NCBI RefSeq assembly: GCF_001723175.1
Contig: NC_064654.1
Location: forward strand, 2,046,001 to 2,110,000
Direction of reading: 5' to 3'
Origin: Penicillium oxalicum
Lineage: Eukaryota; Ascomycota; Eurotiomycetes; Eurotiales; Aspergillaceae
Length of the DNA stretch: 64,000 nt
The position numbers and the translations under genes were made by a program. The notes under the pieces are model-generated. The model saw only the letters and a list, made by a program, of their open reading frames with translations. It was not told the origin of the DNA and made no database searches. This document shows positions 1-10,586 of this stretch, piece by piece (position 1 is the first letter of the stretch; each line of letters starts with the position of its first letter).

Positions 1-1
1 G

Positions 2-127
2 GCCCGCAAGTATGTGCCTTCTTGGGTCGCTTTGACCAAGTTGATGGATGGATTGGTAGAAGGGTATCGCGAGTTTGAGCTGGTCAAGAATGCTTCGGGC
101 CACTGGGTGCAGAAAAAAAAGAATTGA
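2..127 (+). CDS. 3' end of an unidentified gene
   Basis: The window opens inside an open frame that codes for 41 residues and ends at TGA 125-127. The last residues are strongly charged, with a lysine-rich tail (QKKKN). The segment has ordinary coding composition but no motif that I can assign to a family. The rest of the gene, and any introns, lie to the left of the window. It is transcribed towards the glycosidase-like gene on the opposite strand, so the two are convergent. It could also be a chance open frame, but the length to the window edge without a stop and the balanced composition favour a real C-terminus. Confidence 0.5.
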   Translation, partial: ARKYVPSWVALTKLMDGLVEGYREFELVKNASGHWVQKKKN

Positions 128-685
128 GGTGTCTGGGGGTCTCGATGCCTTTGTCTTGAATAAGGTGGATTTAGGGGGGGATTTTCGGTCATTGCTTCAA
201 GTTACACCAACAATTTGGGGATTCCCTCTTGAACGAATCATGTGTACTGCAGTCGATGTTTTTTGATCATGGTTTTATCCTGTTTGATGTAAAGCTTGTG
301 TTATTGTTTCATCTCGGTTTGATGTCTGTGAGTTTAAGTCGGGTGTAGTGGTAGATACAATCGTCATCTTCCTCCGAGGGTCGGGGGAACGCCAGTCTTT
401 CACCTTTCAAGTAACGATCATGGAAGTACCTACTTAATTTAAACACTGGACCCCACTGTTATACAAGAGCTACAAGACAATAAGACACGTGAATCAGATT
501 CGGATACATATACGAATGAAGATTGATCAATTTATACCACACCGTATTTCGGCTTTCAATCTTCCCCCCCCCCCCCCCCCCCCCCCCCCTTTTTTTTTTT
601 TTTTTTTTAATTGAGGACCGGTCGGTTTCGAGACAAAAAGTCATCGTAATCACGTTCTTATTCCTAGTCAACGACACCCCAGCGC
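128..685. other. convergent intergenic region
   Basis: This is the 3'-to-3' interval between the edge gene and the minus-strand glycosidase-like gene. It must hold both polyadenylation regions. Apart from the C/T homopolymer I see no coding or RNA feature. Confidence 0.6.
564..608. repeat. C26-T19 homopolymer pair
   Basis: A run of 26 C (564-589) is followed directly by 19 T (590-608). It lies in the short region between two convergent genes, just beyond the stop codon of the glycosidase-like gene. Open frames that read through it are artefacts of the homopolymer. The exact run length is unlikely to be reliable in any assembly. Confidence 0.9.
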
Positions 686-3413
686 TCACCTGTAATTCTC
701 GTTTCTCGTCACAGCCAAGAAAGCCAATGACCACAATTGTCGAATATCAGATTCTACCAACCGAGTCAGGAAGAGCCAAACCGAAAGATATCATAAAGGG
801 GGGAGAAAACAAAAGTAAGACGGGGAGGGAGGGGGGGAGAATCAAGGACTTACCAGTCTGAGAACCACCACCTGGTGGCGGCAAGACGCCCAAAGGCGTG
901 ACTTGAAAATCGTCATCGCGATATACCCACGACCAAACCTCCCCCGAGAGTTGGCTTTGATTCTGCTCAATTACATCCCACAGCTCATTGTATGCAGCTT
1001 TGACATTTTCCCAGACCGAATCGTCACCGCAGAACTCGGGAATCGGCGCGACGCTGTTTCCGGGTGTCTGATGATGATCGGGTTGACGCTGGTGCTTGTC
1101 GGGTAGCACAGAAAAGTTGGCGGTGAGTTGGCAGCGACCCATTTGGAGCTCGAGTCCCTTGGCCATCATGGCGAGTTGCCAGGACCAAATGACTGTTCCG
1201 TGGTACGCGCCGGTTGTCCAATTCTGGGCGTAGACCGGGTGGCCGCCGAAGGCAGGGTTGGCGACAATCATGCCGGCCGAAGTCATTAACCCGGCGGGAA
1301 AAGTGCGGCGGATGTTGGTGGCGGAGTGATTGAGGAAGGATGTCAGTTGGGCGTCATTCGTGGTGTTGAGGAGAAAGTGGCGGAAGCAGTCGTCTGTGTT
1401 CATCACCTCTACCTTGCTGAGGTTGTTGTTGCCATCGAGGGCGAGGGCGTGGAACACAACGTCGTTGGTGATCGAGGTCGCCTGATCAGGCCCGGGAAAC
1501 GAGGATTCCTCCTTGTAGGAAGCGACGAGATCCTTGGCCTCGGACTGAGGAATGGTTACTTTGAAGAAATCAAGGGACTTGTCTTCCCAGATTTGAGCAT
1601 ATCGATCGGCCATCTGAGCCCATTGCTTATTCTTGGGCCAGAGACCTTGGCGGGCGAGGACGGCGATTGCACGAAGAGCTGCGGGCACCAAGGCCGTATT
1701 GACATCGTAAGGAATACGTCCTCCGCCAATGCCTAGAAAGTTTGTGTGTTAGCATGGCGTTCTGCTGTTCTTCGCACGATCCGTGGTGGGCCAGGTATAC
1801 CAAATTCGCTGTCTCGCCACTCTCCCACGACCTGGCCATCCTTGAGATGGATAAAGTGACCCTTGATGGGCCTCTCGGCAAATGGACGGGCAAGGCGCAT
1901 GATACGCTCTGCATTGATCAGTGCGAGCTCACCCCAGGTCAGGTTTTGATTCTGAGCGTTGATCTTTCCCGCGGGAGTGCTTTGGCCGCATTAGTGAACT
2001 CCCCTCGACGAAAGCACAGAAGAGTGTGAACACACCTCAGCAAGGATGCGACTCGCTTCCGACCGATAGGGTTATCGACGAAGTATTTCTGCATCAGGAC
2101 AGGAAGAAAGTAGTCCGAATCAATCTAATGCTCCCTCATGTCAGCGAGCGTTGACCAGGTGACATGATCAGCCCATCGAATGCGTACCATTTTATAGTCG
2201 CAGACCATAGCGTTGCTGGAAATATTATTCTGCAAGTTGATCCAGGTCGCATAATCGCTAGTTGCTTGTTTTAGTGTGCCATTCACCAACATTCAGGCAC
2301 CGCTTGCAACTCACCCAATCGTTTCCTCATGACAGACACTGCCATCCGTGCGGTTGATTCGCTCGAGCACCGCACCAATAACCGCTTCCATGGCGCTCCC
2401 ATTTCCTGAACTGAGCACTGGTTCCAGCAGCAGTGCAGAGATCATGGAGTCACGCCCAAAGTAGGTCAAGAACCGCCAGGCACCTGCGAGTAGCTTCTCT
2501 GAATACGACAGGAACGACAATGCAGCCACCTGGCCCGCATTGGCGGTCTCAAGACTGCGGGAAGCATTATTCAAGACCATAGACGGCTTGAGCGCAGTGA
2601 GTTGCGCATAGTTCATGGACGCGGTGACGAGGTAGTCCCCCGCCTCAAACTGCAAAGTGCGGTTCGAGATGGTCACTTTCCCCTTCCCTGTGCTGTTGGA
2701 AGACGGTGCGAAACTCAGCGTCGTCGAGGTCACATTATCCAGCCACGTGCGTTGCAGCGACACACTACCGTCGCTGTTTGATCCGAACTCGATCGCATCC
2801 TGGATCTCGGGCCGAAGAAGACTCGGTCCCTCCACAAAATCGCGAATGGTGCGGATGCTTCCCAGGATGGGAAGGACCAAGGTAGCGGAAGTGTTGAAGC
2901 GAAGTACGCCCTGAACACCAACGCTGGGCGGTGCAGAAGCATTGGCACCTGTCGAGTACACCGGACTCAGTGGATGTCCGACAGTAGAATTGACCATCTC
3001 GAGGGCCAAGGTGCCATTGGGCCCATTCTGCGGTGCAAAGTAGGCGCAAACGCCACTATCGCCCGCCGGCCATGCCACAATCAGTCGGGGCCCGATGAGC
3101 GTGAGATTGCTGTTTGGGAGCGGGCTGGTGACGACCACCTGTGCGGCAACATTGCAATCTGAGTAGAAGTAATTTGCGTATGGCGGGTCACTCAACGAAA
3201 AGGTTGATGCGGCGCCAGCACATTTTGGCTCGGCAGATCGCGCCCGTAGTTGATGGCGCTGCAGATCAGAACTGGTCAGCCGGGGGAGTAGAGGGTCGAC
3301 TGGGGGGGGGGGGGGGGGGAGATGAGTGCGCCACTTACAGCATCATCATTTTGGGTCGCTGCGGCCACAACACCCCCCAGTAACGACAGTTGTAGCCCCC
3401 GCAGGAATTTCAT
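686..3413 (-). CDS. secreted six-hairpin glycosidase-like protein
   Basis: Seven exons fit (coding order): 3413-3339, 3258-2315, 2257-2188, 2124-2036, 1979-1801, 1732-854, 753-686, giving 767 residues with phase preserved at every junction. The first exon encodes a signal peptide (MKFLRGLQLSLLGGVVAAA), so the protein is secreted. The middle has a TYFGRDSMISALLLEP segment and HEETIGDYATW, resembling the (alpha/alpha)6 catalytic domain of glycogen-debranching-type and related six-hairpin glycosidases. Many N-x-S/T sites suggest heavy glycosylation. Fungal relatives are usually annotated only as six-hairpin glycosidase-like, and the substrate is unknown. The exon 1 to 2 junction is the least certain: the intron contains an 18-G run, and a competing open frame lies at the start of exon 2. 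The C-terminal exon is short but its phase is right. Confidence 0.8.
3302..3319. repeat. G18 homopolymer in intron 1
   Basis: Eighteen G in a row lie inside the first intron of the glycosidase-like gene, so on the coding strand this is a C18 tract close to the acceptor. Length errors here would not change the protein. Confidence 0.9.
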
Positions 3414-4399
3414 CGCGGTCGTCTGGTTGACTCTTGGAAGAAATTTCTGTGTTTGTGCTTGGGCAACTTCAACAGACTTGGATGGTATTTATGCATTGGG
3501 TAAGGTCGCATTCGAAAGATCACCATGCAGACGAAGTGCCGGTACTCAATGGAGATGGAAATCGGGTATTGGGAAAGTGGGTCTCACGCTGCCCCCCGCG
3601 TGTGGGGAGTTGGTTTTGCCAATCGCAACGTTCGATGCGGAGACGATATCAACCCTCAGTCTGAAGAACCCCACGGAGATCTGATCAATTGCTGTGTAGA
3701 GAACAGGCAAACCTTGAAGATGTCCGACAATTCTCCGCCTCACCTGTTGATTACGGGATGGGGAGAGGGTGGGGTGTTTCATGGAGGTCCTGTTTAGAGC
3801 CCAACATGCTCGAGGGACGCAAGCTATGTGAAAAGTTGTGTATTTTCTGCCTAAGATGAACTTGAGGGTCTCTCGAGCCTCATACCGTGATCCTCGCGAA
3901 GCGATCCCTAGCATGACCCGTCGACAGAGTCTCACGGTGATCTAACAAGTCAACCCTCGAAGGGCACGTCCCTTAGATGAGATCGGCGTCGCCTCTGGTT
4001 GAAAGAGTGCGTCTAAGTGCGCTTGGTGCAGGGTGGGATCTGGCCAGTGCGGCCCGAAACCAGATTCTACCAGAGAATCGGAGGGCCATTCCGCCTCCGA
4101 GGACCCCTCCATGCTGTAAGGCCTACACCCTTTGGCCATGGTGGTCAATCCGGTTTGCGATGTAACCTCGACCCGGTGTGGCAGGTCTCCTCCGTGGAGA
4201 GTGCAAGAAGAGCAGGTAAGCCTCCATGCGTCCTCGCAGGGGTCTGAGCACTGATAGACTTTTGAGAATCCTACAACGAGCGAGTGGCCGAGAGGAAGGT
4301 TGTCGTCACCGATAGATGCAGGGAGAGATCTCGGTCACTTGAAAAAAAAAGAGCGCGCGCACGCTGATTCCAGCGGAACGCAAATTCTCTCTATTTTTT
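3414..4399. other. intergenic: promoter of one gene, 3' side of the next
   Basis: This holds the upstream region of the glycosidase-like gene and, at its right end, the 3' side of the DUF7703 gene. Open frames here overlap one another on both strands and none shows protein-like character. Nothing further is recognised. Confidence 0.5.
3486..3493 (-). promoter_or_regulatory. possible TATA-like element
   Basis: On the minus strand the sequence reads CCAATGCATAAATACC about 75 nt upstream of the glycosidase-like start codon. The CATAAATA part resembles a TATA element and a CCAAT word lies directly before it. Distance and orientation fit a core promoter, but short words like this also occur by chance. 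Confidence 0.35.
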
Positions 4400-5512
4400 T
4401 CACCCCGGCTTGTCCATCTTCTCGCTCACTTGGGCGTGTTTCTGAGGGGGAAGGTGTTGATGATGTTGAGGGTGAAAGGGGTTGGAAAAGTCGATCGCAC
4501 GAGAAGCGCCATTGAACTGCGTCTCGCTGTGCCACACCTGGGCCTTGGACGAGGCCATCATCTGCGCCTCGGACGGAGGCATGTGCTCAAACATGGCGAT
4601 AGAAATGTCATCTTCCAGCCACGCTCGCATGGGGCGCGAATCAACCGGAGCGGCGCGGGTGAGATCCGAGGTCACACGGGTGGCATCCACGAAATCAGGC
4701 AGTGCTCGTGGGCTGGAAAACGACTCGGGCTTCCAGACGGGATTGTGGACGACTTCGACCAACTTGCCCAGGACGGCGAATTCGAGCTTCAGCTTGATAC
4801 TGTAGAAGGTGCCCTTTAACATGGTCTCCATGATATAATAATTGTGGAACTCGACGACGAGGAGACCCAAGTTCATGATGATAATCATCAGGTTGACCAG
4901 CAGCAGCTGGTACAGGATCTTGCGCTTGGCCTGGTCGACATCGGTCCGGACCAAGCGCACCGTCTCCCGAATGTAGAGTCCGGAGATGATGAACTCTTGA
5001 ATGGAGAAGCCCGTGAGTTGAATCTTATCCATCACGTCGTATGCGGACTTGTAGTTGACCAAAGACACGCTGGGTGGGGTGAGGTTGGCCCCGTATGCCA
5101 AGACGGTGGTCGGAACCAACAACAACACCGCATTGACCAGGATCATCAAGAGGACGCGCTGCAGCACGCGCTGGTTCTCCAGGATGAGATGCAGGCGGGA
5201 GTAGAGCACCAGAGACTGCCCGATGACCACGGCCGACCAGCCGACGGTCAACAGAGTGACGGGTAACCATGTCACCGTTGTCAGTTGGAAGAACTTGAGA
5301 AGGAAGCCGAGCGAGTAGGGAATCAGCCCGACCGAGGAGGAGATGAGGAGACTCCAGAAATAGAGACCTTGGTAGGGAGCGAAGTTGACAAAGATGAGAA
5401 TGATCAGTTCGAAAGCATTATACCAAGTGATCCCGGCCAAGGTTGCGATGGTGATCTTCATGGTCAGGGACTGGCCCTGATAGCCGCCCGTGATCCCATC
5501 ACTGGGGAGCAT
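4400..5512 (-). CDS. DUF7703 family seven-helix membrane protein
   Basis: A single uninterrupted exon encodes 370 residues. The N-terminal 260 or so residues contain about seven hydrophobic helices, including ELIILIFVNF, FWSLLISSSVGLIPYSLGFLL, VTLLTVGWSAVVIGQSLVLY, VLLMILVNAVLLLVPTTVLAY and LLLVNLMIIIMNLGLLVV. The pattern of YNAFELIIL, GLYFWSLL and LGFLLKFF matches the fungal DUF7703 family as I know it. The C-terminal 110 residues are polar, predicted disordered and end in a His/Pro/Gln-rich tail, probably cytosolic. The family has no assigned function; the topology resembles orphan fungal receptor-like proteins but no ligand is known. The start at 5512 is the first ATG of the long frame; a very short upstream ORF lies about 45 nt before it. 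Confidence 0.85.
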   Translation of the reverse strand: MLPSDGITGGYQGQSLTMKITIATLAGITWYNAFELIILIFVNFAPYQGLYFWSLLISSSVGLIPYSLGFLLKFFQLTTVTWLPVTLLTVGWSAVVIGQSLVLYSRLHLILENQRVLQRVLLMILVNAVLLLVPTTVLAYGANLTPPSVSLVNYKSAYDVMDKIQLTGFSIQEFIISGLYIRETVRLVRTDVDQAKRKILYQLLLVNLMIIIMNLGLLVVEFHNYYIMETMLKGTFYSIKLKLEFAVLGKLVEVVHNPVWKPESFSSPRALPDFVDATRVTSDLTRAAPVDSRPMRAWLEDDISIAMFEHMPPSEAQMMASSKAQVWHSETQFNGASRAIDFSNPFHPQHHQHLPPQKHAQVSEKMDKPG

Positions 5513-5556
5513 GATGGCCAGAGCGGGAACGGAGGGGAAGGGGGAGTGGGTAGGGT

Positions 5557-5574
5557 CACGATGTGGTCACCATG
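5557..5574 (-). promoter_or_regulatory. possible 5-codon upstream ORF
   Basis: On the minus strand ATG 5574-5572 opens a frame of five codons closed by TGA at 5559-5557, ending about 45 nt before the main start of the DUF7703 gene. If transcription starts upstream, as the CT-rich leader suggests, this short frame could lower or condition translation of the membrane protein. Leader extent is not known. Confidence 0.3.
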
Positions 5575-6246
5575 GTCGGAGAATGGGGCGACAGTCCTCA
5601 GTGCCTTCAGGGGTGAGGGATGATGGATGAGAGCAGATGAGAAGAGGGTTGTGAGAGAGGAAAGAGACGAGCAGCGAAGTGAGAGTGAAGACACTCGCGA
5701 TCGGCCGTGAGCCCACAAGCGTGGCTGGCCCGGAAGTTTTGAGGGGGAAAAAGGTGGATCAAAAGTCTGGGGGAGAAGAGACCAGGAAACTTTGCGAGGA
5801 AACGGGACCCGATGGATCAGGTGATGGGCTCCGTCGCCTTGCCGTTGAAAAGTTGAAAAAGCGCCACCAAAATGGACCAGAACTGGCTCTCCCCCCCCCC
5901 TATTTTCGGAATGGCCTCTAGTCAAGGTTGGCACCAGTGATAATTTGATTTTTATTTTGTCGACGGTGATGGTGATGGTGAATAATCCTGCAGATAAATC
6001 ATACCGCGATTTCAACAAAGAGATGAGATGAGGCTGCCTTTGTTCATGAGTTTCGATCTGACACCTGGTCCGTGACTCAGCGTGGGGACCCGCCCGGAGG
6101 AGTCGATCGGACCATCTGCCTCTCTTTTGGGAGAACGGTCGGGGATCACAGAGCTGCAGCTGCAACAGCTTGCGAGATTTGCGGGGCAGCAGAGGATGTC
6201 GACACGGTCGACCAGCTCCAGTGGACACGATACTCTTTCAATCACA

Positions 6247-6270
6247 GTCCAGGTCCAGGTCCAGGTCCGG
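6247..6270. repeat. short 6-bp tandem repeat
   Basis: Four copies of GTCCAG (the last GTCCGG) sit in the intergenic region upstream of the DUF7703 gene. No function is evident. Confidence 0.8.
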
Positions 6271-7358
6271 TACCAACACCAAGGTACACTTCACCAGTCC
6301 ACCCTCCACACCATCCGTGGGCCGAATTCATGTGATGGACAAGTGTCGGACAGACTGAACCACACTCGGAGCGGAAGCACAACTCCGGTGCATATCCAAC
6401 GCTGCATAAATTTACCGATCGCAAAACGACCGACATCGCGCTGGACCACAACAGCAACAGAGGGCCAAGGCGATTTCCAAGAGACCGAGCAGACCTTTGC
6501 TCCTTTCTCCAGTCCCGTCCGGAGCTTTTCAGTCGGGCATTTCAGTCAGGAGCCTGTCCTGTTCTCTCGTGGCCAATGATCAGCGGTGTCTCATCCCAGT
6601 GGCTCTACAACAACCACTAATACGTAGTACAAGCTCCAACTCTAGCTCTAGTCTCTCCCGGCTATCACCAACCCAAGAATCAGAGCACGAGTCTACCAGA
6701 CGAGCATCGTTCATCTGCTGCACGGGCGTACACGGGAATAGTGTACACTTGTACATTGTCCACGACTGCCGAACGTGTCTACTACAATGATACGAACTCA
6801 ATTGACCTGATCTGGCCCACCGTCCGGGACACGAGGAGTCTCCAATTTCCCCCTTCCCCCACTGGCTTGACGCAGGCGTGGTACAGAGGCGGAATCCCCA
6901 GATTTGTTCCAGGACGTTCGTGGGCCACACCAGTACTATCGGTGGCAAGCAGTGTCCTTTGTGGAGTGTCCATGCATGATGATTCCCACAGTTTGCGACA
7001 CCTCTCGAGTAGGTTCCACTCCAGTCTGGAGCCCTCCGAGTGGGTCATGCGGACAGTAGACTCGAGATGGGAGCCACAGTAGCACGTGCTTACTACCCCC
7101 CTGCCTCGTTCCGCCCCCTAAAAGACCGCACTACGATCGGGAGCTCTTGTCCATGAATTAAGATTTTAAAAAAAAATACGCAAGTAGCTTCCATTCAGAC
7201 GGCATATTCAAACATTTCAAAGAGCGCGCCACTCTTACTTCTAGCCTCTGGACTCTTCCCTCCCCTTCTTTCCCTCTCAAGCGCTCTCCGCTCAGAAATG
7301 AAAAAATAAAAGGTCTTCAGCGAATTCCCCATTTAGTACCATTCAGTACCAGCCCCCG

Positions 7359-7386
7359 CCCCCCCCCCCCCCCCCCCCCCCCCCCC
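7359..7386. repeat. C28 homopolymer
   Basis: Twenty-eight C in a row lie in intergenic DNA, preceded by a shorter C5-G interruption. The glycine-rich reading of the opposite strand is an artefact of this run. Confidence 0.9.
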
Positions 7387-8150
7387 AGCCCCAAACTAAA
7401 CCAGCAGATCCCACCGTCTGGACTCCCCTCGACCGCATTTCGACCTCGACACTCGTCAAAGGGGGGCAGCTCGTACTGTAGATGTGTGGGATAATAATCA
7501 TACGAAACTGCGTACCTAGACTCTGTTGAACCCATTTTCTTGCATTTCTTCTTTCTTTCCTCTATTGCGCACAGGGGGGTGAAGATGGGAATCCCGTAGC
7601 AGTCAATACGAGGCGTGTAAGCCCCTTGGCATAACTGGAGGTGGAATTTCTTGGCCCGGCAAAGAAAAACAAAAAAAAAGGAGGGGTCATTTGAGTCAGT
7701 TTGTCGAGTGCGTTGAGGGGAGTAGGTACTCATACAGTACCATCACTAAGTATGTGATTTGGAGTAGGTATTGTACTACCGACTGCTTGGTTCGGCTCTA
7801 TAAAAGTTCCTAGACTGAAAGTATGTTGTAGGTAGGGACTATCGATGTAGAGGTGCATTGCGGCGGGAGTGCCCTGCCCTATCTCCGGTCATCAGAGTCA
7901 CAAAGACGACAGGAGTCGGTGGGAGTCTGGGGAGTCCATTGTGGAATCCAGGCTTTCTACCTAGTCCCGCTCGTCGGGTTCGAGGCGGGTCGGGCTGAGC
8001 TACAGAGAGGAAGATTGTCACGGTGTTTCTGGGCATCTTGTACCAGATGGAGCCTGTGGGAAAGTTCACTCCGTTGAGCCTGGAAGCGAGCGACTCTAGG
8101 CCCAGCTCGTCGTGGAGAGTTGAGATGGCCCGTAGGCAAGGTATCGGGTG

Positions 8151-8203
8151 ACCACCACCACCACCACCACCACCACCACCACCACTACTACTACTACTAC
8201 TAC
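8151..8203. repeat. compound (ACC)n(ACT)n microsatellite
   Basis: Eleven ACC units pass straight into six ACT units, so one base change spread along the array. It is intergenic; the poly-threonine open frame over it is not supported by flanking coding sequence. Confidence 0.9.
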
Positions 8204-8916
8204 ACGTGAAGTGGATAGATATGTGTTTCAGAAAGAACCTTGCCCCCCAAATGCTGCACGATCACTCCATTCCCAGTCTACACATCAACTCGGCCTCTCC
8301 CAAGGTCTGGCGAGACTTGGGGAAATACAATGCAGCTTTCCCGAATCAAAAGAAAAGCAAAAAGTGTCAACATCGATGTGGAAAAAGGCAGACAAAGTGA
8401 GTCGCAGTGAGTCGGCGACAATATGAGTCTCGTTTCGAAGAGCCGATCATGACAGGCCATGTCCCGTGCCCAGGAATCAAAGGAAATAGTAGGCTTTCCA
8501 AGTGACGGCCTCGGCGCTTCCCTGTCAATCTAAAGTCGCGACATAGACACCGTGAGAATTTCTTGCCCGCCAACTCCCAGGTCTTCCCTCGGTCTCCGTC
8601 TCTTCCCACTCAGTGTGCCCCACGTATGAGCCTGTTTCTCAAAGAAGTTCCAGGAGTGTGACGAGTCACTTGCTCGGCAGAGTCAACTCTGCCCGGTGTG
8701 GCCTGTGGGGAAGGCCTCGGCACCCGGTCCAAAAATCAGCCCAAAGCGGTCACAGGCGCATCACAGGCGCCTTTCGGACCAGAGGAAACCCGAGTGAAGA
8801 CAGCCACTGGGATCTCGTGCCGGCAGTCAGGCCATACCCACAAAAGTCATTGCACAGTTCAGAAACACATGGCGATTCCTGAACAAGAAAATCTGGACCA
8901 ATCTGATCCCGTCATT

Positions 8917-9637
8917 TCACTTGGATGCGCTCTCAGCACGAGCGTGAGAATCGCCCTCTGTAGTACCGCCCGTCATGGCCATGACCCGGTCCACCTCGCC
9001 GCGGCACTCGGGCATGGCGCTGCGCATTTCCCGCGCCAACACGTCACGAAAGTCGGCAAAGGCTTCCCGTTTCCCCTTCAAATCCTGATTGCCGCGCTGG
9101 ACCAGTTCCACAAACTCACGCGTGTAGATGTCCGGATTACGCGCCGCGTCGACGTATTCGATGATCTCGGGTGGGAGTTGGATACTGGCGAGAGGGGGAT
9201 TGGACGGATCCGCGGTGTTGGGAGTGGCGGTCTCGGCAGCATTGGGAGGGAGCTCGGTGTGAGTGTGAAGTGTTTTGAGCGCAATGGTGAGGTTCTTTCT
9301 GTGTGGTGCAGATGATCGGGTTAGTGAGAAGGTCTTGGAAGTGCGGACCTGACAATATCATGATCCATAGAACCAAATGAAAAAAAAAGAATCCACCCGA
9401 GAACCCTTCTGAGGTCTAGTAGAATTTCTGCGTACATTTTGCGCACCAGCTCCTGCTGTGTCTCGGGACCGAGATAGCCATGGACGGCTGATTGGATCTC
9501 GAAGAGATGCTGAACAACATCGCGAATGTCGTCTAAAAGTGTGATTTAGGGGGAGGTTCTTTTTTGCTGAGGTGGCAGATAGAAGGCAATCACAAAGGAA
9601 ACTCACCATCGACGGTCTTGAGCATTACAGGGGCCAT
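8917..9637 (-). CDS. med10: Mediator complex subunit 10 (Med10/Nut2)
   Basis: Three exons (9637-9607, 9532-9436, 9298-8917) give 169 residues with consistent phases. The protein reads VDDDIRDVVQHLFEIQSAVHGY, then LGPETQQELV, IKNLTIALKTL, QLPPEIIEYVDAARNPDIYTR and EFVELVQRGNQDLKGK, the characteristic order of fungal Med10. Med10 is a middle-module Mediator subunit, linking transcription activators to RNA polymerase II in the nucleus. The first exon is only 31 nt, which gene finders often miss. Length fits the family. The Ser/Ala tail is not conserved. It is divergent from the downstream dehydrogenase gene across about 950 bp. Confidence 0.93.
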
Positions 9638-10586
9638 GTTGACGGGAATAGAACTTGCCGCGGTTGAAAGATTCTCAAGTGAAGCAAGTGCATTTGAACG
9701 CGAAGAGATGCGGTGGGGAAAAGCGGTCAAGATGGGGCTCCAAATTCAAGGGCGACGTGCGGGCAAAGTGGGGGAGGACAGTCAGATCATGAGGGTAGCT
9801 TAGTAAGTCAGCCAAGAGAACTTCCCTTTTCAGATGAATCTGAGGTGGGATGTGCTGCAGGAGAGCTTCACAATGAGCCAGTGTAGAGAGTGTTTCTCAA
9901 TGACCATCAATAAACTTGCATTATCCCCGTTATTCAGTCTAGGCATCCTCATGGACCGCCTCAGTGCTGACGAGGGCCAAACTCTAAACCTCATGCAATC
10001 GGTTTCTGCTGACTGTCGGGCCAACATCAAAGCCGATTCAAGACGCCGGACAAGGTATCCCTGAAATACCAATGGAGCAAGTCAGACACGAACGTCCGCC
10101 CGGACCGGAGCTCGGGATCAATAATTCGAGCGATTTCTCCCGGTAAGAAGCACGCCCCGTCTTGTTCACGCAGCACGAGAATTGGAGAGAACCCGGACTT
10201 GGGGGGCGTACCCAAGCATGCTCAGGCGTGTCCATGCGCCTCCCGACGGACTGAGCGGCGGCAGCGACAACAAACCCGCCGATGGAGGTGGAAACAGGTA
10301 CAGTGCCACGGGCTTGTGAGTCCATGACGCAAGGGAAAGGATAACACTCATCCGAGATGGGAACTAGATCAAGAAACGAGGGAATGATATCTCTCGATAA
10401 AACCCCATCTCTTCCTGTAGAGTCGGGGCACCTCATAGTACGTAGTAGTACTACTTCCTCGGCCAGTGTGTATTCTCGACTTGGCTACCTTCGTTGTTCA
10501 TACTCATTCTTTCTCCTTGTTTCATCTTGGCAAAGCTTAAGGTCGATCCACCGATCCAAGGCCCACACTCCTTTTCCTTGCCCAAG
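9638..10586. other. divergent intergenic region (Med10 / dehydrogenase)
   Basis: This contains the two promoters. Close to 10440 the sequence has a tight AGTAC/GTAGTACTAC cluster. Just before the dehydrogenase start there is a CT-rich leader. No gene is supported here. Confidence 0.5.

Larger units (their letters stand above)
5513..8916. other. 3.4-kb intergenic region
   Basis: This holds the CT-rich leader and promoter of the DUF7703 gene, three simple repeats, and the 3' flank of Med10. I looked for spliced genes on both strands and found open frames only of 60-250 codons without family features. Words such as AGTAC and GTACT recur (for example around 7730-7800). Nothing else is supported. 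Confidence 0.5.

Noticed and set aside
459..861. Open frames on both strands reading through the C26/T19 tract.
   Set aside because: Their length depends on the homopolymers (Gly/Lys or Pro/Phe runs) and they overlap the last exon of the glycosidase-like gene.
3195..3260. Apparent frameshift at the start of the glycosidase-like gene: a second frame reads INYGRDLPSQNVLAPHQPF before a stop.
   Set aside because: The frame that continues into the long exon is itself open through this stretch and reads CAGAASTFSLSDPPY, which suits the family. The splice junction at 3259/3258 is in phase, so no frame change is needed.
4275..4310. tRNA-like A-box word (gagtggccgagagg).
   Set aside because: No matching B box, acceptor stem or anticodon arm is found downstream.
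8148..8426. Open frame starting with a run of threonines.
   Set aside because: It consists of the microsatellite plus a short unrelated tail; no family features.
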